Shown: positions 1 to 8,556, counted from the stretch's first letter. The stretch: DNA of 64,000 nucleotides from Streptomyces griseoviridis (GCA_014649155.1 BMSM01000012.1:172232-236231), one strand, 5' to 3'. The notes: generated by a model not told the origin, from the sequence alone. A program made the numbers and translations.

Positions 1-979
1 CGTCAGCTACCACGGCCTCGCCAACGACGCCCTGATCCTCGCCCAGAACCCGGCCTTCCACCTGCACGCCGGCGACATCGCCTACGGCGACCCGGCCGGC
101 CAGGGCAAGGCCACCGACACCGGCTTCGACTCCCGCGTCTGGGACCAGTTCCTGCACCAGACCGAGTCCGTCGCCAAGCAGGTCCCGTGGATGGTGGCGT
201 ACGGCAACCACGACATGGAGGCCTGGTACTCGCCCAACGGCTACGGCGGTGAGGAGGCCCGCTGGGAACTGCCCACCGACGGCCCCGACAGGACGAACCT
301 CCCCGGCGTCTACTCCTTCGTGCACGGCAACACGGCCGTCATCTCGCTCGACGCCAACGACATCTCCTTCGAGATCCCCGCCAACCTCGGTATCTCCGGC
401 GGCACCCAGACGACCTGGCTGGAGCGGAAGCTGAAGGCGTACCGGGCGGACCGGGACATCGACTTCATCGTCGTCTTCTTCCACCACTGCGCCTACTGCA
501 CCTCCACCGCCCACGCCTCCGAGGGCGGCGTACGGAACGAATGGGTGCCGCTGTTCGAGAAGTACACCGTCGACCTGGTCATCAACGGCCACAACCACGT
601 CTACGAGCGCACCGACGTCATCAAGGGCGGCGAGGTGTCCAGGGAACTGCCGATCGGCGGCACCGCCCACCCCGAGACCGACGGCGTCGTCTACGTCACC
701 GCGGGCGCGGCGGGCAAGAGCCTGTACGCGTTCAGCGCCGGCCAGTCCTACGAGGGCCACGAGAAGGAGAACGACGCGGTGTCGTCGTTCGTCTGCGTCG
801 AGGGCGGCAAGCAGAGCGAGACCGTCGCCTGGTCGCGGGTGCGCTACCTCGACTACTCCTTCCTGCGGGTGGACGTCACCCCGGCCGCCAAGGGCCGCAC
901 GGCCACCCTCACGGTCCGGGGCATCGCCGAGACCGGCGAGCAGGTCGACCACTTCACGCTGGCCCGCCGGGCGCAGTAG
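1..979 (+). CDS. Secreted metallophosphoesterase, purple acid phosphatase-like (5' end outside window)
   Basis: The reading frame is open from the first bases of the window, so the N-terminus, any signal peptide and the first metal-ligand motif lie upstream. About 325 residues are visible. The calcineurin-like metallophosphoesterase motifs appear in the right order: GDIAYGD near the visible start, GNHD about 45 residues later, VVFFHHCAYC, and NGHNHVYER. These residues bind the two catalytic metals in purple acid phosphatase-like enzymes, which hydrolyse phosphomonoesters and are usually exported. The C-terminal 100 residues look like the beta-rich tail common in secreted members. It converges on the siderophore-binding gene and a hairpin lies between them. 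The family is secure; the substrate cannot be told from this fragment. Confidence 0.88.
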   Translation, partial: VSYHGLANDALILAQNPAFHLHAGDIAYGDPAGQGKATDTGFDSRVWDQFLHQTESVAKQVPWMVAYGNHDMEAWYSPNGYGGEEARWELPTDGPDRTNLPGVYSFVHGNTAVISLDANDISFEIPANLGISGGTQTTWLERKLKAYRADRDIDFIVVFFHHCAYCTSTAHASEGGVRNEWVPLFEKYTVDLVINGHNHVYERTDVIKGGEVSRELPIGGTAHPETDGVVYVTAGAAGKSLYAFSAGQSYEGHEKENDAVSSFVCVEGGKQSETVAWSRVRYLDYSFLRVDVTPAAKGRTATLTVRGIAETGEQVDHFTLARRAQ

Positions 980-1030
980 CCCGCCCGCGCGGACGACGCG
1001 TGTTCACCCCGCCCCCCACGGGTCCTCGAA

Positions 1031-1073
1031 GAGGCGGCCCGGGAGGGCGGCGAGGCCCCCCGGCCGCCCCCTC
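1031..1073. terminator. GC-rich hairpin between convergent genes
   Basis: An imperfect inverted repeat (GGCGGCC plus G-run against C-run plus GGCCGCC) sits between two converging genes. It has no T-run, as is usual for Streptomyces terminators. It could serve both directions. Confidence 0.5.
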
Positions 1074-1094
1074 GATCGGTGGTGCGGGCCGGGG

Positions 1095-2135
1095 TCAGCC
1101 GACCTTCTTCGCCTTCTCGATGGCCTCGGCGAGGTTCGTCAGCAGCGGCGTGCACTTGGCGTAGGACAGGATCGGCTCGGGGGAGCGGGGGATGACCTGG
1201 CCGGCCTTGACCGCGGGCAGCTTCTTCCAGGTGCCCTCGGTGATGTCGGCGGGCTGGATGGTCGAGGAACGGTCGTCCATGATGATCACGTCGGCCGGGT
1301 ACTTGTCGACGTTCTCCCAGCTCAGCGACTCGAACCAGCCGCCGGTCGCCTTCTTGGCGGCCTCCGGGGGCTCCACGAAGTTCACACCGAGGGCCTTGAA
1401 GTACTCCAGGTCCACGGAGAGGTCGGTGCCGGAGACGTAGAACAGGTCGGCGCTCGCGGAACCGGCCAGCACCCTGATCTCGGGGCGGGCCTTGGCGGCC
1501 GCGCGGAGCCGCTCGGCGGCGGCCTCGAAGTCCTTCTTCGCCTGGACGGTCTTCGCGGCCTTCATGTCGGCGCCCAGCGACCCGGCCAGCTCCCACATGC
1601 GCTGCAGGGGCTGGGTGAGCTGCCGGTCGAAGACGGAGACCGCGACGCTCGGCGCCAGCTTGGCGATCTTGTCCTTGGACTCCTCGGGGACCGACCACAG
1701 GGTGCCCGCGTCGTCGAACGTCGTGGTGATCAGCACCTCGGGGGCGAGGGCGGCGTACTTCTCGACGTTGAGCTGCCCCCAGGCGTTGCCGAGGACGGTG
1801 ACCGCGCTGACGTCCATGTCGCCGGCCTGGACGTCGGGCTTGCCGTCCTTGGTCGTCGTCGGGCCGAAGACGCCCTTGACCCGCACGCCGTAGTCGTAGA
1901 GGGCGGCGGCGACGCCGGTGAAGGCGACGATGCTCGTGGGCACCTCGTCGAGCTTCACCGTCGTACCGCGGTCGTCCTTGAACGACCACGGGCCGGACCC
2001 CCCGGCGGACCCGCCGTCCGAGGAGCCGCCGCTCTTGTCGTCGCCGCAGGCCGCGAGGGCGGCACCGAGGCCGAGGGCGCCGCCGGCCGCGAGGAGGCCG
2101 CGACGGGTCGGGTGGGTGGCTCTGGCGTTGGACAT
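1095..2135 (-). CDS. desE: Iron-siderophore ABC transporter substrate-binding lipoprotein, DesE-like
   Basis: 346 aa. The N-terminus has a basic stretch with an RR pair, a hydrophobic segment and the lipobox LAAC, so the mature protein should be lipid-anchored at Cys29 on the outer face of the membrane. A Gly/Ser-rich linker follows, then a class III periplasmic-binding fold (FKDDRGTTVKLDEVP, VTVLGNAWGQLNVEKYAALAP, LAGSASADLFYVSG) typical of receptors for Fe-hydroxamate siderophores. An iron-box palindrome lies about 50 bases upstream. In Streptomyces the ferrioxamine receptor gene desE sits next to the acdH/hmgL block, as here. That position and my memory of the sequence support the symbol. 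No permease or ATPase gene is adjacent, so it must work with a transporter encoded elsewhere. The rest of the des biosynthetic locus is not in view. Confidence 0.85.
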   Translation of the reverse strand: MSNARATHPTRRGLLAAGGALGLGAALAACGDDKSGGSSDGGSAGGSGPWSFKDDRGTTVKLDEVPTSIVAFTGVAAALYDYGVRVKGVFGPTTTKDGKPDVQAGDMDVSAVTVLGNAWGQLNVEKYAALAPEVLITTTFDDAGTLWSVPEESKDKIAKLAPSVAVSVFDRQLTQPLQRMWELAGSLGADMKAAKTVQAKKDFEAAAERLRAAAKARPEIRVLAGSASADLFYVSGTDLSVDLEYFKALGVNFVEPPEAAKKATGGWFESLSWENVDKYPADVIIMDDRSSTIQPADITEGTWKKLPAVKAGQVIPRSPEPILSYAKCTPLLTNLAEAIEKAKKVG

Positions 2136-2183
2136 GCGTGGCTGCCTTCGAACGGGGCGGAACGTCCGCCGGACAATTCGAAG

Positions 2184-2202
2184 GTAGGTTAGCCTAACCT
2201 CA
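2184..2202. promoter_or_regulatory. Iron box (DmdR/IdeR/DtxR-type operator)
   Basis: The 19-base site GTAGGTTAGCCTAACCTCA matches the DtxR-family consensus (TTAGGTTAG-N-CTAACCTAA) at 16 of 19 positions and is a near-perfect palindrome. It lies about 50 bases before the desE-like start on the minus strand. Repression of siderophore uptake under iron repletion by a DmdR-type protein is the expected behaviour. Confidence 0.85.
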
Positions 2203-2240
2203 GATCACGTCCAGGTTCCGGGGTTTTCCGGCCTCCGTGC

Positions 2241-3401
2241 TCAGCTCACCAGGCCCAGCTCCCGGGCGATCAGCATCCGCTGGACCTCGCTGGTGCCCTC
2301 GCCGATCTCCAGGATCTTGGAGTCCCGCCACATGCGGGCGACCGGGTACTCGTTCATGAAACCGTACCCGCCGTGGATCTGGGTGGCGTCCCGCGCGTTG
2401 TCCACCGCGACGGTCGAGGAGTACAGCTTCGCCAGCGCCGCCTCCTTCTTGAACGGCTCGCCCGCCACCAGCCGGGAGGCCGCGTCCCGCCAGGCGAGGC
2501 GGGCGGTGTGCGCCTTCATCTCCATGTCCGCGATCTTGAACTGGACCGCCTGGTTGGCGCCGATGGGCCGGCCGAAGGCGTGCCGCTCCTTGGCGTAGCG
2601 CACCGACTCGTCCACACAGCCCTGGGCCAGCCCGGTGGCCAGCGCCGCGATCGCGATCCGGCCCTCGTCCAGGATGCGCAGGAACTGGGCGTAGCCGCGG
2701 CCCTCTTCGCCCAGCAGGTTGGCGGCCGGCACCCGGACGTCGTCGAAGGACAGCTCCCGGGTGTCGGAGGCGTTCCAGCCGACCTTGGAGTACGGCGGGG
2801 CGACGGTGAAGCCGGGCGTGCCCGACGGCACGATGATCGCGGAGATGCGGGGGGAGCCGTCCGGCTTGCGCCCGGTGACGGCGGTGACGGTGACCAGGCC
2901 GGTGATGTCGGTACCGGAGTTGGTGATGAAGCACTTGGTCCCGTTGATCACCCACTCGCCGCGCGTCTCGTCGAGGCGGGCCGTCGTCCGGGTCGCGCCC
3001 GCGTCCGAGCCGCCGTCCGGCTCGGTCAGCCCGAAGGCGCCGAGGACCTCCCCGGAGCAGAGCTTCGGCAGCCAGGTCCGCTTCTGCTCCTCGGTGCCGA
3101 AGAGGTGGACCGGCATGGCGCCCAGCGAGACGCCCGCCTCCAGGGTGATGGCCACCGAGGAGTCGACCCGGGCCAGCTCCTCCAGGGCGACGCCGAGGGC
3201 GAGGTAGTCGCCGCCCATCCCGCCGTACTCCTCGGGGAAGGGCAGCCCGAACAGGCCCATGCGGCCCATCTCGCGGACGATCTCGTAGGGGAACTCGTGC
3301 CGCTCGTAGAGGTCGCCGATCGTCGGGGCGACGACGTCGTGGGCGAACGCGGCGACGGTGCGGCGCAGTTCGTCCAGTTCGGGGGAGAGCCGGTGGTCCA
3401 T
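2241..3401 (-). CDS. acdH: Acyl-CoA dehydrogenase of the leucine/branched-chain catabolic operon
   Basis: 386 aa, normal length for a FAD-dependent acyl-CoA dehydrogenase that oxidises acyl-CoA thioesters to 2-enoyl-CoA and passes electrons to ETF. FAD and substrate motifs are visible (FGLTEPDGGSDAG, QIHGGYGFMNEYPVARMWRD). The C-terminal GEGTSEVQR carries Glu368 at the place of the catalytic base of short- and medium-chain enzymes, while the helix-G position before Arg248 is Gly, unlike true isovaleryl-CoA dehydrogenases. The ATG at 3401 was chosen because AGGAG lies 11 bases before it. A GTG three codons upstream overlaps the hmgL stop in GTGA but is only 2 bases from that RBS. It is last in the operon after hmgL, so isovaleryl-, isobutyryl- or 2-methylbutyryl-CoA are likely substrates. 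Confidence 0.9.
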   Translation of the reverse strand: MDHRLSPELDELRRTVAAFAHDVVAPTIGDLYERHEFPYEIVREMGRMGLFGLPFPEEYGGMGGDYLALGVALEELARVDSSVAITLEAGVSLGAMPVHLFGTEEQKRTWLPKLCSGEVLGAFGLTEPDGGSDAGATRTTARLDETRGEWVINGTKCFITNSGTDITGLVTVTAVTGRKPDGSPRISAIIVPSGTPGFTVAPPYSKVGWNASDTRELSFDDVRVPAANLLGEEGRGYAQFLRILDEGRIAIAALATGLAQGCVDESVRYAKERHAFGRPIGANQAVQFKIADMEMKAHTARLAWRDAASRLVAGEPFKKEAALAKLYSSTVAVDNARDATQIHGGYGFMNEYPVARMWRDSKILEIGEGTSEVQRMLIARELGLVS

Positions 3402-3406
3402 GGCGG

Positions 3407-4348
3407 TCACTGCTCCTGGTGGTGCGTCGGGGAGAGGGCGCGGACGGTGCGGGAGGGGCTCGGCCGGTTCAGGTGCGCGGCCATCCAGACGCTGGTGGCG
3501 ACGAGGCGGTCGAGGTCGACGCCGGTCTCGACGCCGAGGCCGCGCAGCATCCACACCAGGTCCTCGGTGGCGAGGTTGCCGGTGGCGGACTTGGCGAACG
3601 GGCAGCCGCCGAGGCCGCCGGCGGAGGCGTCGACGGTGGTGACGCCGCGCTGGAGGGCGGCGAGGGTGTTGGCCAGGGCCTGCCCGTAGGTGTCGTGGAA
3701 GTGGACGCCGACCGCGTCCACCGGGACGCCCTGGCCGGTCAGTTCGTCCAGCAGGGCGGTGACGTGGCCGGGCGTGGCCACCCCGATGGTGTCGCCGAGG
3801 CTCAGCTCGTCGCAGCCGAGGTCCAGCAGGGCCCGGCAGACCCTGACCACCCGGGGGACGGGGACGGCGCCCTCCCAGGGGTCGCCGAAGCACATCGACA
3901 GATAGCCGCGCACGTGCACCCCGGCGGCCTTCGCGCGGGCCACCACCGGCGCGAACATGGCCAGCGACTCGTCCACCGTGCGGTTCAGGTTGGCCTTGGC
4001 GAAGGACTCGGTGGCGCTGGCGAACACGGCGACGCGGCGGGCGCCGAGGGCGAGCGCGCGGTCCAGGCCGCGCTCGTTGGGCACGAGGACCGGGAGCGCC
4101 ACCGGGAGGGCGGCCACCTGCGGGAACAGCTCCTCGGCGTCGGCGAGCTGGGGCACCCACTCCGGGTGGACGAAGCTGGTCGCCTCGACGGTGGTGAGCC
4201 CCGCTTCGGCCAGGCGGCGCACGAAGTCGGCCTTGACGGCCGTGGGCACGGTCGCCTTCTCGTTCTGGAGGCCGTCGCGGGGGCCGACCTCGTGGATGCG
4301 GACCCGGGCGGGCAGCCCGGGGATCGGGACCTGCATGGGCAGGGTCAT
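3407..4348 (-). CDS. hmgL: Hydroxymethylglutaryl-CoA lyase
   Basis: 313 aa, one DRE-TIM metallolyase domain. It cleaves HMG-CoA to acetoacetate and acetyl-CoA, the last step of leucine degradation. The N-terminal metal/active-site motif VGPRDGLQNE is intact. The C-terminal signature GGLGGCPFAKSATGNLATED contains the catalytic Cys of HMG-CoA lyases, and VGVHFHDTYGQALAN supplies the metal-binding HxH. Its start overlaps the stop of the biotin-carboxylase gene in ATGA, and acdH begins 5 bases after its stop, so it is translationally coupled within one operon. Other DRE-TIM members (isopropylmalate or homocitrate synthase) are excluded by the Cys signature and the context. Confidence 0.94.
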   Translation of the reverse strand: MTLPMQVPIPGLPARVRIHEVGPRDGLQNEKATVPTAVKADFVRRLAEAGLTTVEATSFVHPEWVPQLADAEELFPQVAALPVALPVLVPNERGLDRALALGARRVAVFASATESFAKANLNRTVDESLAMFAPVVARAKAAGVHVRGYLSMCFGDPWEGAVPVPRVVRVCRALLDLGCDELSLGDTIGVATPGHVTALLDELTGQGVPVDAVGVHFHDTYGQALANTLAALQRGVTTVDASAGGLGGCPFAKSATGNLATEDLVWMLRGLGVETGVDLDRLVATSVWMAAHLNRPSPSRTVRALSPTHHQEQ

Positions 4349-6258
4349 GGGGTGTCCTCCGCGGGGGCGATGACGGCCAGCACCTGGTCCATGGCGACGG
4401 CGGTGCCGGGGGTGACGTCGAGGGCGGTGACCGTGCCGGCGTGCGGGGCGGAGATGACGTGCTCCATCTTCATCGCCTCGACGACCAGCAGGCTCTGCCC
4501 GGCGGTCACCTCGTCGCCGACGGCGGCCTTCACCACCGTCACCGTCCCCGGCATGGGCGCGGTGAGCGAGTCGGCGCCCGCCTGCGCCGCGCGGGTCAGG
4601 GAGGCGGCCACGGGATCGTGGTCGCGGACCTGCCAGGCGTCGCCGTCCCGGCCGAGCCAGTCGCCGGCCCGGTGGAAGGTGTGCCGGACGCCGTCCAGGG
4701 TGACGGTGACGGTGTCGGCGGTGACGGTGTGGGTGCCGCGCGGGGTGTACTCGACCGGGTCGGTCACCTTCAGGTGGAAGGAGGCGGGTGCCGGTTCGCC
4801 GCCCAGCCGCCACCCGCTCGGCACCGCGAACGGGTCCGTCCAGCCGCCGCCCTTCGGGGTCAGCGCGTCCAGCCGTACGGCCGCCGCCGCCTCGTACACC
4901 TCCTCGGGGACGCCGTCCGCGACCAGGCCGGCCACCTCCCGCTCCACCAGCCCGGTGTCCAGCTCGCCCGCCACGACCGCAGGATGGGCCAGCAGCCGCC
5001 GCAGGAACCCGGCGTTGGTGGGCACGCCCAGTGTCACCGTCTCCGCGAGCGCCGCGCGCAGCTTGCGCAGGGCCGTCTCCCGGTCCGGGCCGTACGCGAT
5101 CACCTTGGCGAGCATCGGGTCGTAGCGGCTGCCGACCTCGGTGCCCTCGCTCAGCCCGGAGTCGGTGCGCACGCCCTCGCCCTCCGGCTCGCGCAGCCGC
5201 AGCACCGTGCCGCCGGTCGGCAGGAAGCCCCGCGCGGGGTCCTCGGCGCTCAGCCGGGCCTCCACCGCGTGCCCGGTGAGCCGGACGTCGGCCTGGCCGA
5301 AGCCGAGCTTCTCCCCGGCCGCGACCCTCAGCTGCCACTCCACCAGGTCCAGGCCGGTGACGAACTCGGTGACCGGGTGCTCCACCTGGAGCCGGGTGTT
5401 CATCTCCATGAAGTAGTACGACGACGGATCGGTGCCCGGCACGATGAACTCCACCGTGCCCGCGCCCCGGTAGCCGCAGGAACGGGCCGCCTGCACGGCC
5501 GCCTCGCCCATCGCCGCGCGGGTCGCCTCGTCCAGGAGCACGCTGGGCGCCTCCTCGACGACCTTCTGGTGCCGGCGTTGCAGGGAGCACTCGCGCTCCC
5601 CGAGGTGGACGACGTGGCCGTGGGCGTCGGCGAGCACCTGGATCTCGATGTGCCGGGGCCGGTCGACCCACCGCTCCACCAGCAGCGTGTCGTCGCCGAA
5701 GGAGGCGCGGGCCTCGCGGCGGGCCGCGGCGATCTCCTCGTCCAGCACGGCCAGGTCCCGCACCAGCCGCATGCCCTTGCCGCCGCCGCCCGCCGACGGC
5801 TTGAGCAGCACGGGAGCGCCCAGCGCGCGGGCCGCCCGCGCGAGATCGGGGTCCCGTCCGCCGGGGACCACGGGGACGCCGGCCGCCGCGACCGTCTCCT
5901 TGGCCCGGATCTTGTCGCCCATCAGGGCGATCGCGTCGGCGGGCGGCCCGATGAAGACGAGGCCCGCCTCCGCGCACGCACGCGCGAAGGCCGCGTTCTC
6001 CGCGAGGAAGCCGTACCCCGGGTGCACGGCCTGCGCGCCGGTCCGCTCGGCCGCCGCCAGCAGCCGCTCGGCGGACAGATAGCTCTCGGCGGCCGGCGCC
6101 GGGCCGATCCGTACGGCCTCGTCGGCCTCCCGGACGTGCCGGGCGCCGGCGTCCGCGTCGGAGAAGACGGCCACCGACCGCACGCCCAGCGCGCGGAGCG
6201 TACGGATCACCCGGACGGCGATCTCGCCCCGGTTGGCCACGAGCACGGTGTCGAACAT
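4345..6258 (-). CDS. Acyl-CoA carboxylase alpha subunit (biotin carboxylase + BCCP), probably methylcrotonyl-CoA carboxylase
   Basis: 637 aa. A biotin-carboxylase N-domain (LVANRGEIAVRVIRTLR at residues 7-23) is followed by an ATP-grasp domain with GGGGKG at 157-162, a catalytic EMNTRLQVEHPVTE, and a carboxylase C-domain to about residue 440. After a less conserved linker a biotinyl domain ends the protein, with EAMKMEH carrying the biotinylated Lys597. It carboxylates biotin with bicarbonate and ATP, and the beta subunit then transfers CO2 to the acyl-CoA. The separate A-type subunit with its own BCCP and the hmgL/acdH neighbours fit 3-methylcrotonyl-CoA carboxylase, but acetyl/propionyl activity is not excluded. 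Its ATG is preceded by GAGGGGGA, 14 bases after the carboxyltransferase stop. Confidence 0.92.
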   Translation of the reverse strand: MFDTVLVANRGEIAVRVIRTLRALGVRSVAVFSDADAGARHVREADEAVRIGPAPAAESYLSAERLLAAAERTGAQAVHPGYGFLAENAAFARACAEAGLVFIGPPADAIALMGDKIRAKETVAAAGVPVVPGGRDPDLARAARALGAPVLLKPSAGGGGKGMRLVRDLAVLDEEIAAARREARASFGDDTLLVERWVDRPRHIEIQVLADAHGHVVHLGERECSLQRRHQKVVEEAPSVLLDEATRAAMGEAAVQAARSCGYRGAGTVEFIVPGTDPSSYYFMEMNTRLQVEHPVTEFVTGLDLVEWQLRVAAGEKLGFGQADVRLTGHAVEARLSAEDPARGFLPTGGTVLRLREPEGEGVRTDSGLSEGTEVGSRYDPMLAKVIAYGPDRETALRKLRAALAETVTLGVPTNAGFLRRLLAHPAVVAGELDTGLVEREVAGLVADGVPEEVYEAAAAVRLDALTPKGGGWTDPFAVPSGWRLGGEPAPASFHLKVTDPVEYTPRGTHTVTADTVTVTLDGVRHTFHRAGDWLGRDGDAWQVRDHDPVAASLTRAAQAGADSLTAPMPGTVTVVKAAVGDEVTAGQSLLVVEAMKMEHVISAPHAGTVTALDVTPGTAVAMDQVLAVIAPAEDTP

Positions 6259-6272
6259 CGCTGAACTCCCCC

Positions 6273-7892
6273 TCACATCCGGAAGACGCCGAACCGCGGC
6301 TCGCCGAGGGGCGCGCCCGCGCAGGCGGTCAGGGCCAGGCCCAGCACCTGCCGGGTCTCCAGGGGGTCGATGACCCCGTCGTCCCACAGGCGGGCGGTCG
6401 CGTAGTAGGCGTTGCCCTGCCGCTCGTACTGCGCGCGGACCGGTGCCTTGAACGCCTCTTCCTCCTCGGCCGGCCACTCCTCGCCGCGCGCCTCCGACTG
6501 GTCCCGCTTGACGGTCGCCAGCACCGAGGCGGCCTGCTCGCCGCCCATCACGGAGATCTTGGCGCCGGGCCACATCCACAGGAAACGGGGCGAGTAGGCC
6601 CGGCCGCACATCGAGTAGTTCCCGGCGCCGTACGAGCCGCCGATGACCACGGTCAGCTTCGGTACGCGGGTGCAGGCCACCGCCGTGACCATCTTGGCGC
6701 CGTGCTTGGCGATGCCGCCCGCCTCGTAGTCCCGGCCGACCATGAACCCGGAGATGTTCTGGAGGAAGACCAGGGGGATGCCGCGCTGGTCGCACAGCTC
6801 GATGAAGTGGGCGCCCTTCTGGGCGGACTCGGAGAACAGGATGCCGTTGTTCGCGACGATGCCGACCGGGTGGCCGTGCAGGTGGGCGAAGCCCGTCACC
6901 AGGGTCTGCCCGAACTCCGCCTTGAACTCCGCGAACCGCGAGCCGTCCACCAGCCGCGCGATGACCTCCCGCACGTCGTAGGGCGTGCGCGAGTCGGCGG
7001 GCACCACCCCGTACAGCCCGTACGGGTCCGCCTTCGGCTCGACGACCGGGCGCACCCGCCACGGCGGCGCCCCGCGCGCGGGCAGCGTCTCCACGATGGT
7101 CCGCACGATCCGCAGCGCGTGCGCGTCGTCCTCCGCGAGGTGGTCGGCGACGCCGGACACGCGCGCGTGGACCTCGCCGCCGCCCAGCTCCTCCGCCGTC
7201 ACCACCTCGCCGGTGGCGGCCTTCACCAGCGGCGGCCCGCCCAGGAAGATCGTGCCCTGGCCGCGCACGATCACCGCCTCGTCGCTCATCGCCGGGACGT
7301 AGGCCCCGCCGGCCGTGCAGGAGCCGAGGACGGCGGCGATCTGCGGGACGCCCGCGGCGGACATCCGCGCCTGGTTGTAGAAGATCCGGCCGAAGTGGTC
7401 CCGGTCCGGGAAGACCTCGTCCTGCATCGGCAGGAAGGCGCCGCCCGAGTCGACCAGGTACAGGCACGGCAGCCGGTTCTCCAGGGCGACCTCCTGGGCG
7501 CGCAGGTGCTTCTTCACCGTCATCGGGTAGTACGTGCCGCCCTTGACCGTGGCGTCGTTGGCCACGATCACGCACTCCCGGCCGCTGACCCGCCCGATCC
7601 CGGCGATCACCCCGGCGGCCGGGGCCTGCCCGTCGTACATCCCCTCCGCGGCGAGCGGCGCCAGCTCCAGGAACGGCGAGCCCGGGTCCAGGAGCCGGTC
7701 CACGCGCTCGCGCGGCAGCAGCTTGCCGCGCGCGGTGTGCCGGGCGCGGGCCCGCTCGCCGCCGCCGAGCCGGGCCGCCGCGAGCCTGCCGCGCAGCTCC
7801 TCGACGAGGGCGCGCTGCGCCTGCTCGTTGGCCCGGAAGGACTCCGACGCGGGGTCGGCCGCGGTGGTCAGCTCCGGCGCCTCTTCGTGCAT
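6273..7892 (-). CDS. Acyl-CoA carboxylase beta subunit (carboxyltransferase), probably methylcrotonyl-CoA carboxylase
   Basis: 539 aa, two crotonase-fold carboxyltransferase halves. The N-half has ARGKLLPRERVDRLLDPGS, VKGGTYYPMTVKKHLRAQE and the CoA/oxyanion segment YLVDSGGAFLPMQDEVFPD. The C-half has FLQNISGFMVGRDYEAGGIAKHGAKM and GGSYGAGNYSMCGRAYSPRF. The GGTYYP and SGGAFLP forms are characteristic of methylcrotonyl-CoA rather than propionyl-CoA carboxylases. It is the first gene of the four-gene leucine operon. GGGAG precedes the ATG. Two operator-like palindromes lie between it and the divergent TetR gene, so its product level is probably set by that repressor. It forms the complex with the biotin carboxylase encoded next. 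Confidence 0.93.
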   Translation of the reverse strand: MHEEAPELTTAADPASESFRANEQAQRALVEELRGRLAAARLGGGERARARHTARGKLLPRERVDRLLDPGSPFLELAPLAAEGMYDGQAPAAGVIAGIGRVSGRECVIVANDATVKGGTYYPMTVKKHLRAQEVALENRLPCLYLVDSGGAFLPMQDEVFPDRDHFGRIFYNQARMSAAGVPQIAAVLGSCTAGGAYVPAMSDEAVIVRGQGTIFLGGPPLVKAATGEVVTAEELGGGEVHARVSGVADHLAEDDAHALRIVRTIVETLPARGAPPWRVRPVVEPKADPYGLYGVVPADSRTPYDVREVIARLVDGSRFAEFKAEFGQTLVTGFAHLHGHPVGIVANNGILFSESAQKGAHFIELCDQRGIPLVFLQNISGFMVGRDYEAGGIAKHGAKMVTAVACTRVPKLTVVIGGSYGAGNYSMCGRAYSPRFLWMWPGAKISVMGGEQAASVLATVKRDQSEARGEEWPAEEEEAFKAPVRAQYERQGNAYYATARLWDDGVIDPLETRQVLGLALTACAGAPLGEPRFGVFRM

Positions 7893-7905
7893 CTCGCGCT
7901 CCCTT

Positions 7906-7921
7906 GTTAATGAGCGTTAAC
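7906..7921. promoter_or_regulatory. Operator-like palindrome 1 of the leucine operon/TetR intergenic region
   Basis: GTTAATGAGCGTTAAC, an inverted repeat with GTTAA/TTAAC arms. It lies just upstream of the carboxyltransferase RBS. It shares 13 of 16 bases with the second site 31 bases away, which is three helical turns. It is a likely binding site for the TetR protein encoded at 7975. Confidence 0.7.
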
Positions 7922-7936
7922 ACGTATGTCCCACAG

Positions 7937-7952
7937 GTTAACGACCGCTAAC
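7937..7952. promoter_or_regulatory. Operator-like palindrome 2 of the leucine operon/TetR intergenic region
   Basis: GTTAACGACCGCTAAC, the second copy of the inverted repeat, 23 bases before the TetR start codon. Placement between the two divergent genes suggests joint control of the operon and autoregulation. Confidence 0.7.
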
Positions 7953-7974
7953 CCCCCTGTCTAGAATCGTCTCC

Positions 7975-8556
7975 ATGGCCACCAGAACCGACGCCCCCAC
8001 CCGCCGTGAGCAGATCCTCAAGGAGGCCGCCCGGCTCTTCGCCGAGCGCGGGTTCCACGGGGTGGGGGTCGACGAGATAGGGGCTGCGGTCGGCATCAGC
8101 GGGCCGGGGCTGTACCGGCACTTCGCCGGCAAGGACGCGATGCTCGCCGAGCTGCTGGTCGGCATCAGCGGTCAGCTCCTCACGGGGGCGAGGCGGCGCG
8201 TGGCGGAGGCCGGTGACGCGGCCCCCGATGCGCTCCTCGACTCGCTCATCGAGGGCCATATCGACTTCGCGCTCGACGACCGCCCGCTCATCACCCTGCA
8301 CGACCGCGAGCTGGACCGCCTCCCGGGCGGCGACCGCAAGCTGGTGCGCCAGCTCCAGCGGCAGTACGTCGAGCTGTGGGTCGAGGTGGTCCGCCGGCTC
8401 TACCCCGCCCTCGCCGAGCCGGCCGCCCGCGCGACGGTCCACGCGGTCTTCGGCCTCCTGAACTCCACCCCCCACCTGGGCCGCCCCGGCCGCACGGCGA
8501 CGGCGGAACTGCTGCACCGGATGGCCCGGGGGGCGTTCGCGGCGGCGGTCGGGTAA
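7975..8556 (+). CDS. TetR-family regulator of the leucine/acyl-CoA catabolic operon
   Basis: 193 aa. The N-terminal TetR helix-turn-helix is clear (REQILKEAARLFAERGFHG, then VGISGPGLYRHFAGKDAML, about residues 11-60). The remaining all-helical domain is the ligand and dimerisation part. It is transcribed divergently from the carboxylase/hmgL/acdH operon with an 82-base gap holding two matching palindromes. A local repressor whose ligand is an acyl-CoA or pathway intermediate is the simplest reading; the ligand cannot be told from sequence. Confidence 0.88.
   Translation: MATRTDAPTRREQILKEAARLFAERGFHGVGVDEIGAAVGISGPGLYRHFAGKDAMLAELLVGISGQLLTGARRRVAEAGDAAPDALLDSLIEGHIDFALDDRPLITLHDRELDRLPGGDRKLVRQLQRQYVELWVEVVRRLYPALAEPAARATVHAVFGLLNSTPHLGRPGRTATAELLHRMARGAFAAAVG

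Noticed and set aside
853..1989. 378-codon open frame antisense/out of frame with the desE-like gene
   Set aside because: Arg/Gly-rich shadow of GC-rich coding; the -1 frame carries a complete lipoprotein with lipobox and iron box.
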